This document shows, piece by piece, positions 60,229 through 64,000 of a DNA stretch of 64,000 nucleotides; position 1 is the first letter of the stretch, and each line of letters starts with the position of its first letter. Origin of the DNA: JAPPKS01 sp963667895 (GTDB lineage Bacteria > Poribacteria > WGA-4E > PCPOR2b); NCBI GenBank assembly GCA_965223985.1, contig OZ245030.1, forward strand, positions 2,232,001 to 2,296,000. The letters are read 5' to 3'. A program made the position numbers and the translations under genes. The notes below the pieces were generated by a model. That model was not told where the DNA came from and ran no database searches. It worked only from the letters and a program-made list of their open reading frames with translations.

Positions 60229-61014
60229 ATGAAACTACAGAACAAAATTGCCATTATCTCGGGCGGAGCATCAGGCATGGGTGCATCTATCGCTCAATTT
60301 TTTGCCCAGGAAGGGGCGAAAGTCATCATCGGTGATATAGATGATGAGAAAGCGAACGATGTCGCGTTGAAAATCGAAAAATCAGGAGGTCATGGCTTAG
60401 CGGTAGAACTAGATGTGGTAGATGAGAACCAGGTGTTAAGGTTGGTCGATTTCGTATTACAGAAATTTCATAGGATTGACATCCTCGTCAACTGTGTCGG
60501 CATAGCAGAGTTCGCACCGACAACAGAAGTCTCCTTGCAGCAGTGGCGGCGAGTGCTTGACGTAAACTTGACGGGGGTTTTCTTGTGCTGTAGGGAAGTT
60601 GGAAAGGTTATGATTAATCAGCGGTCTGGGAAGATTGTGAATTTTGCATCCACAGCGGGACTTAGTGGTGTGCCCTATATGGCACATTATACAGCTTCAA
60701 AGCACGGTGTCGCAGGGCTAACTAGAGCACTAGCTGTCGAATGGGGAAAGTACAATATCCACGTCAACTGCATCTGTCCTGGGGCAACTGCCACGCCGAT
60801 GCTGCTAGAATCGACAACTGAGGAATATCGCGCCGATCGGGCAAAGCGAGTACCACTTCAAAGACTGGGCAAACCCGAAGAACAAGCACGCGCCGCCTTG
60901 TTCTTGGCGTCTTCGGAATCGGACTATGTGAACGGCTCTCTCCTCTGTGTGGATGGTGGCGTATACGCCCTGTCACCAGCTACGAGCACAGAGGCGTTGG
61001 CAGAGGAAATATGA
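60229..61014 (+). CDS. Short-chain dehydrogenase/reductase 2
   Basis: 261 aa, paralogous in architecture to the preceding gene. SGGASGMG at 11-18 replaces the usual TGxxxGIG but keeps the glycines; NCVG at 88-91; catalytic S141, Y154 and K158 (HYTASKHG). The C-terminus VNGSLLCVDGGVYALSP is typical. It begins 69 bases after the first SDR gene. The two may act on successive alcohols of one pathway or form a heteromer; both are inference. Confidence 0.93.
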   Translation: MKLQNKIAIISGGASGMGASIAQFFAQEGAKVIIGDIDDEKANDVALKIEKSGGHGLAVELDVVDENQVLRLVDFVLQKFHRIDILVNCVGIAEFAPTTEVSLQQWRRVLDVNLTGVFLCCREVGKVMINQRSGKIVNFASTAGLSGVPYMAHYTASKHGVAGLTRALAVEWGKYNIHVNCICPGATATPMLLESTTEEYRADRAKRVPLQRLGKPEEQARAALFLASSESDYVNGSLLCVDGGVYALSPATSTEALAEEI

Positions 61015-61093
61015 AGGAATCAAATGGTAGAACGTTGGCGAGAGATGTAGTGTCAGGGACGATGTACCAATTGGAAAAAAGGGGGAAAAACCG

Positions 61094-61492
61094 ATGAAGG
61101 ATGTTGTGAATACGAATGAGTGTATGCTATGGAAAGCGCCACTTCCCCACCGGCGGTGTATGGGCTTGATGTTCGAAAGGGACATCACACCCACTGCCAA
61201 TATCGCTGCCGGTATCGTGATATTGCCCCCTGGTGAGGAACAAACGAAGTTGAGCGTGCACGAAGGAGAAGAAATCTATTACGTTGTGCGGGGTACGGGG
61301 CAATTTGTTTTGGACGAGCGTGTGGTGGATGTTGAGCAAGGAACAGCAGTTTACATCGCTCCTGGCGTTGGTCATCGCGCCATCAACACTGGGGATGAGG
61401 AGATCGAACTCTACTGGGTGAATACGCCTCCTGTATTTGGCCCGGTTGGATCCTATCGGGACTTGATGAAGGATTGGGAACGTATACGGTAA
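61094..61492 (+). CDS. Cupin-domain protein 2
   Basis: 132 aa single-domain cupin. Motif 1 is LSVHEGEEIYYVVRGTGQFVL (about 55-75, with H and E of HEGEEIYYV), and motif 2 is GTAVYIAPGVGHRAINTGDEEIELYWVN (split, about 89-116). The first His of the usual HxH is absent (SVHEGEE has only one His), so metal binding may be altered. It lies 80 bases after the second SDR gene and before the PEP-mutase-family gene; probably isomerises or senses the pathway intermediate. Confidence 0.88.
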   Translation: MKDVVNTNECMLWKAPLPHRRCMGLMFERDITPTANIAAGIVILPPGEEQTKLSVHEGEEIYYVVRGTGQFVLDERVVDVEQGTAVYIAPGVGHRAINTGDEEIELYWVNTPPVFGPVGSYRDLMKDWERIR

Positions 61493-61556
61493 AGACAGAA
61501 TCACCTAATATCCATGACTCTCGGCATGATTAACTTTTATACGCGCTATAAGTCCT

Positions 61557-62453
61557 ATGATAAACGGTAAGAAAAGATCCACACGACTCCGTGAGTTATT
61601 GGAACAGCCCGGAGTGATTGTTGCGCCCTGTGCTTATGACTGCCTTTCCCTTCGTATCATAGAGCGCGCCGGGTTCAAGGTGGCGTTGCACGGCGGCTAC
61701 AATACAGCAGCAAGTTTTCTGGGTATGCCAGATATAGGGATGCTTACCGCAACCGAAATGGTAAACTATGCCAGAAACATGGCAGCCGCAGTAGACTTCC
61801 CTGTAATTTGCGATGTGGATGATGGATTCGGAGACATCTTCAACGTAATGCGGACAACGCGAGAAGTCATTCGGTCAGGACTGGCGGGCATGTATATTGA
61901 AGATCAGGTGTCGCCCAAGCGATCGCCATCTTTAGGAGGCAGCAACGTTATCCCAGTGGAAGCGATGGCTCGTAAACTGAAAACCGTCGCCAAGGTGCGA
62001 GCGGAGATGGACCCAGATTTCGTGGTGATTGCCCGAACACACGCAAGTCGGGCTGTAGGACTGGAAGAGGGGGTGCAGCGAGGCATCGCCTACGCCCAGG
62101 CAGGCGCTGACATCATCTTTGTCGATCCGGGTTACTCGGAGGAAACTATCGACGATTTAAAGATTGTTGCCCAGAGAATTGGTCCTTATGCCCATGTATT
62201 AGCAAATATGACAGAAACCGTCGGGAGACCGTTGCTCACTAGCGACGAACTGTACCATATGGGATTTAAGGTTGTCATTTACCCCATGACCGCACTCATG
62301 GCAGCAGCGAGGGCGGTTACTCTAGTCATGAAAGAACTTCAGGAAAAAGGTACTACTAAAGCGTTAGTGGATGAGCTAATGCCCCTTAAAGAAGTCGCGC
62401 AGCTCACAGGGATGGATAAAGTGCGAGCGTTGGAACAGGAGTTTGACGAATAA
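61557..62453 (+). CDS. Isocitrate lyase/PEP mutase family protein with altered active-site loop
   Basis: 298 aa TIM-barrel protein. Family features: PCAYDCLSLRIIERAGFKVALHGGY (split, about 23-48), GMPDIGMLTATEMV (about 56-69), DVDDGFGD (about 86-93), GMYIEDQVSPKRS (about 114-126) and VIARTHASRAVGLEEG. True isocitrate and methylisocitrate lyases carry KKCGH or KRCGH after the ED(Q) motif; here the sequence is PKRSPSLGG, so the catalytic Cys is missing. It may therefore be an oxaloacetate decarboxylase-, phosphonopyruvate hydrolase- or PEP-mutase-like enzyme with another substrate. End of the SDR-SDR-cupin operon. Confidence 0.87.
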   Translation: MINGKKRSTRLRELLEQPGVIVAPCAYDCLSLRIIERAGFKVALHGGYNTAASFLGMPDIGMLTATEMVNYARNMAAAVDFPVICDVDDGFGDIFNVMRTTREVIRSGLAGMYIEDQVSPKRSPSLGGSNVIPVEAMARKLKTVAKVRAEMDPDFVVIARTHASRAVGLEEGVQRGIAYAQAGADIIFVDPGYSEETIDDLKIVAQRIGPYAHVLANMTETVGRPLLTSDELYHMGFKVVIYPMTALMAAARAVTLVMKELQEKGTTKALVDELMPLKEVAQLTGMDKVRALEQEFDE

Positions 62454-62623
62454 CCGTTCTGATTATTTTCTTGAGGTTCAAATAGATTATTGCGCTTGCG
62501 GCTAAGCGACATTTTGTCGACGATTACAAATTATGGAAATTCTTGAGTCAATCGGATTGTAGTTGCAGGCTTAAAGGAGTTGTGCTAAAATGAGATAACC
62601 TAATGATAATGGAGGAAATTCGA

Positions 62624-63079
62624 TTGAGTAGGATTGATAATCAACAGTCTGGTCTGACATCCACCCAACTCCTCGTTGTAATTGCGATCGTCGGCGTTGT
62701 GGCGGCAGTCATTTTTGGCGGCGGTCGCTTACTTGGGCAGGCGGGAAAAGCCCTGCAAGCGCAATCGGCTGAAGAGATTGAAACAATCGGCATTGCACTC
62801 GATAGCTATGCAAAAGACAATGGGGATTATCCATCGACCGCACAAGGGCTTGCTGCGCTCTGGGAGAAACCTGAGAAACCGCCTATTCCAGTCAATTGGA
62901 ATGGCTCGTATTTGAAGATTCCTTACACAAAAGATCCGTGGCAGAATGAATACATCTATATTCGTCCCGGCGTCCATGATCGCTACGGCTACGATTTAAT
63001 CTCTTTTGGAAGTGATGGACGCGAAGGTGGAGCCGGCGAAGCAGAAGATGTAGTAAGTTGGATCCGTCCAGATGAGTAA
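62624..63079 (+). CDS. GspG-like type II secretion major pseudopilin
   Basis: 151 aa from a TTG at 62624 that has GGAGG eight bases upstream; an ATG start at 62603 would lengthen the leader. The ten-residue leader ends in Gly before LTSTQLLVVIAIVGVVAAVIFG, a class III (prepilin peptidase) signal and membrane helix. Position +5, normally Glu, is Gln here. The globular part has the T2SSG pattern ALDSYAKDNGDYPSTAQGLAALW and DPWQNEYIY, ending SFGSDGREGGAGEAEDV, the usual calcium-loop region. No other type II secretion gene lies nearby. Pseudopilins of this type occur often as singletons in this kind of genome. Confidence 0.82.
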   Translation: MSRIDNQQSGLTSTQLLVVIAIVGVVAAVIFGGGRLLGQAGKALQAQSAEEIETIGIALDSYAKDNGDYPSTAQGLAALWEKPEKPPIPVNWNGSYLKIPYTKDPWQNEYIYIRPGVHDRYGYDLISFGSDGREGGAGEAEDVVSWIRPDE

Positions 63080-63096
63080 AAGGGGTCGTTTTCTTT

Positions 63097-63810
63097 TTAG
63101 TGGGCAACAGCAATCGCATCTTTAAGATTTATAGCGTTCGTATAAAGCGCGCGACCTATGATAACGCCCGCTGCTCCGCATGTTTTGAGGGCTGCGATAT
63201 CTTGAATTGACGTGATTCCACCTGAAGCAATGACATCAATCTGTACCGTCTCAATCACCGCTTGAGTTGCCTCCAGATTAGGCCCCTTCAGCATGCCATC
63301 GCTTTTAATGTCCGTGTAGATGATGGTTTGAATCCCATGGGCCTCTATCTCTTTGGCGAATGCAAGGGCGGATTTTCGAGATATATTCAGCCACCCCTCT
63401 GTTGCAACCATGCCATCTTTTGCGTCAATGCCGACAGCAATTCGATTCCCATATTTTTGGGACGCCTCCTCAACCAACTGCGGATTTTTGAGCGCAGCTG
63501 TTCCAAGAATTGCTCGTGATACGCCGAGGCCCAAAATCTGATTCAACCTCTCCATGGTGCGTATACCGCCGCCCAACTGCGTAGGGATTTGAACTGTGTT
63601 GGCGATTTCCTTGACGATGGGAAGGTTGCCCGCTGTACCTTGAAAGGCGCCATCGAGATCTACAAGATGCAGATATTTGGCGCCTTCCTCTTGCCACTGC
63701 TTTGCCATTGTTACTGGCTGATTCGAAAAAATTGTCTCGTCCTCCGGGCGTCCTTGTAACAAATTGACACATTTTCCATTTCTGAGATCGATTGCTGGTA
63801 AAATCAACAC
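63097..63810 (-). CDS. hisA: Phosphoribosylformimino-5-aminoimidazole carboxamide ribotide isomerase HisA
   Basis: 237 aa from the GTG at 63810, downstream of an AAGGAGG at a spacing of 11; the frame is open further upstream but that part is not HisA-like. HisA is a TIM-barrel isomerase in histidine synthesis. LPAIDLRNGKCVNLLQG (4-20) contains the catalytic Asp8, with LHLVDLDGA, QLGGGIRT and IYTDIKSDGML holding the second catalytic Asp, and VIASGGITS near the end. No other his gene lies in the window. It diverges from the gene starting at 63889. Confidence 0.95.
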   Translation of the reverse strand: MLILPAIDLRNGKCVNLLQGRPEDETIFSNQPVTMAKQWQEEGAKYLHLVDLDGAFQGTAGNLPIVKEIANTVQIPTQLGGGIRTMERLNQILGLGVSRAILGTAALKNPQLVEEASQKYGNRIAVGIDAKDGMVATEGWLNISRKSALAFAKEIEAHGIQTIIYTDIKSDGMLKGPNLEATQAVIETVQIDVIASGGITSIQDIAALKTCGAAGVIIGRALYTNAINLKDAIAVAH

Positions 63811-63888
63811 GGTTGCGACAACCTCCTTACTGGTGTATTCGGTGTTACGCACAAGCTGATATTTGATATCTAAACAAAGGAGTGGCAA

Positions 63889-64000
63889 ATGCGTTCCGTT
63901 ATCGGCATCACTTGTAGTTTGACAGTTACCAATATCGAAGGCACAATGCATTTCTTGGAACGCAACCAAATCGCGCGTGACTATGTTCGCGTGATTGAAT
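63889..64000 (+). CDS. Class I glutamine-amidotransferase-like (peptidase C26) protein, start only
   Basis: Only 37 codons are in the window. AAAGGAG lies seven bases before the ATG at 63889. The sequence begins MRSVIGITCSL and continues to DYVRVIE, which is the typical opening of gamma-glutamyl-gamma-aminobutyrate hydrolase/PuuD-like proteins (xVIGIT followed by dYv-av). The catalytic residues would lie beyond the window. Confidence 0.65.
   Translation, partial: MRSVIGITCSLTVTNIEGTMHFLERNQIARDYVRVIE

Noticed and set aside
63811..63969. N-terminal extension of HisA on the minus strand
   Set aside because: The extra 53 residues do not belong to HisA, and the region is the promoter and start of the divergent amidotransferase-like gene.

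Overview
The window most resembles a fragment of a Candidatus Poribacteria-type genome, or a close relative with Planctomycete-like gene content. This rests on gene content seen here, not on a database search: a cytochrome-domain DUF1549/DUF1553 gene next to a Tat-exported DUF1501 gene, four phytanoyl-CoA dioxygenase (PhyH) paralogues, three secreted LamG proteins sharing a C-terminal tail, and many sugar-isomerase, SDR, Gfo/Idh/MocA and cupin enzymes. No rRNA, tRNA or CRISPR array was seen.

Layout. 1-6.9 kb (minus strand): translation/transcription genes rimP-nusA-ylxR-infB (infB cut by the window edge), preceded by an intrinsic terminator and by rsmE, glmS and a left-handed beta-helix acetyltransferase-like gene. 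7.4-14 kb (plus): DUF1549/DUF1553 and DUF1501 pair, then a secreted GH116-like glycosidase. 14.2-23.8 kb: catabolic-looking cluster of three PhyH oxygenases, a metallo-beta-lactamase-fold protein with a broken metal motif, aldo/keto reductase, hydroxypyruvate-isomerase-like protein, two LamG proteins on the minus strand and a formylglycine-enzyme-like domain protein. 23.8-28.7 kb: fumarase, transketolase and a fourth, divergent PhyH.

29.0-41.3 kb is an accessory island, in parts clearly AT-rich, and full of dispersed repeats. It holds a ClpP-fold SDH-type protease, a frameshifted IS701-like element, a lipoprotein cassette between inverted repeats, a DNA methyltransferase translationally coupled to an Mrr-like nuclease and followed by a HEPN-motif protein (a candidate defence locus), a run of very small genes, a probable small RNA with near-consensus promoter and T9 terminator, an iteron-like repeat patch, and an orphan phage terminase.

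41.3-64 kb returns to metabolism: cupin, Ldh2-type dehydrogenase, sugar isomerase, thioesterase, nadB, a stand-alone dsRNA-binding-domain protein, then an iron block (bacterioferritin, FbpABC-like ferric transporter, and a consensus promoter with a Fur-box-like palindrome that may drive a small RNA). It continues with a transaldolase-family protein, a Gfo/Idh/MocA oxidoreductase, a GH127-like protein, a LamG protein, a metallophosphoesterase, two SDRs, a cupin, a PEP-mutase/isocitrate-lyase family protein, a GspG-like pseudopilin, hisA, and the start of a class I glutamine-amidotransferase-like gene.
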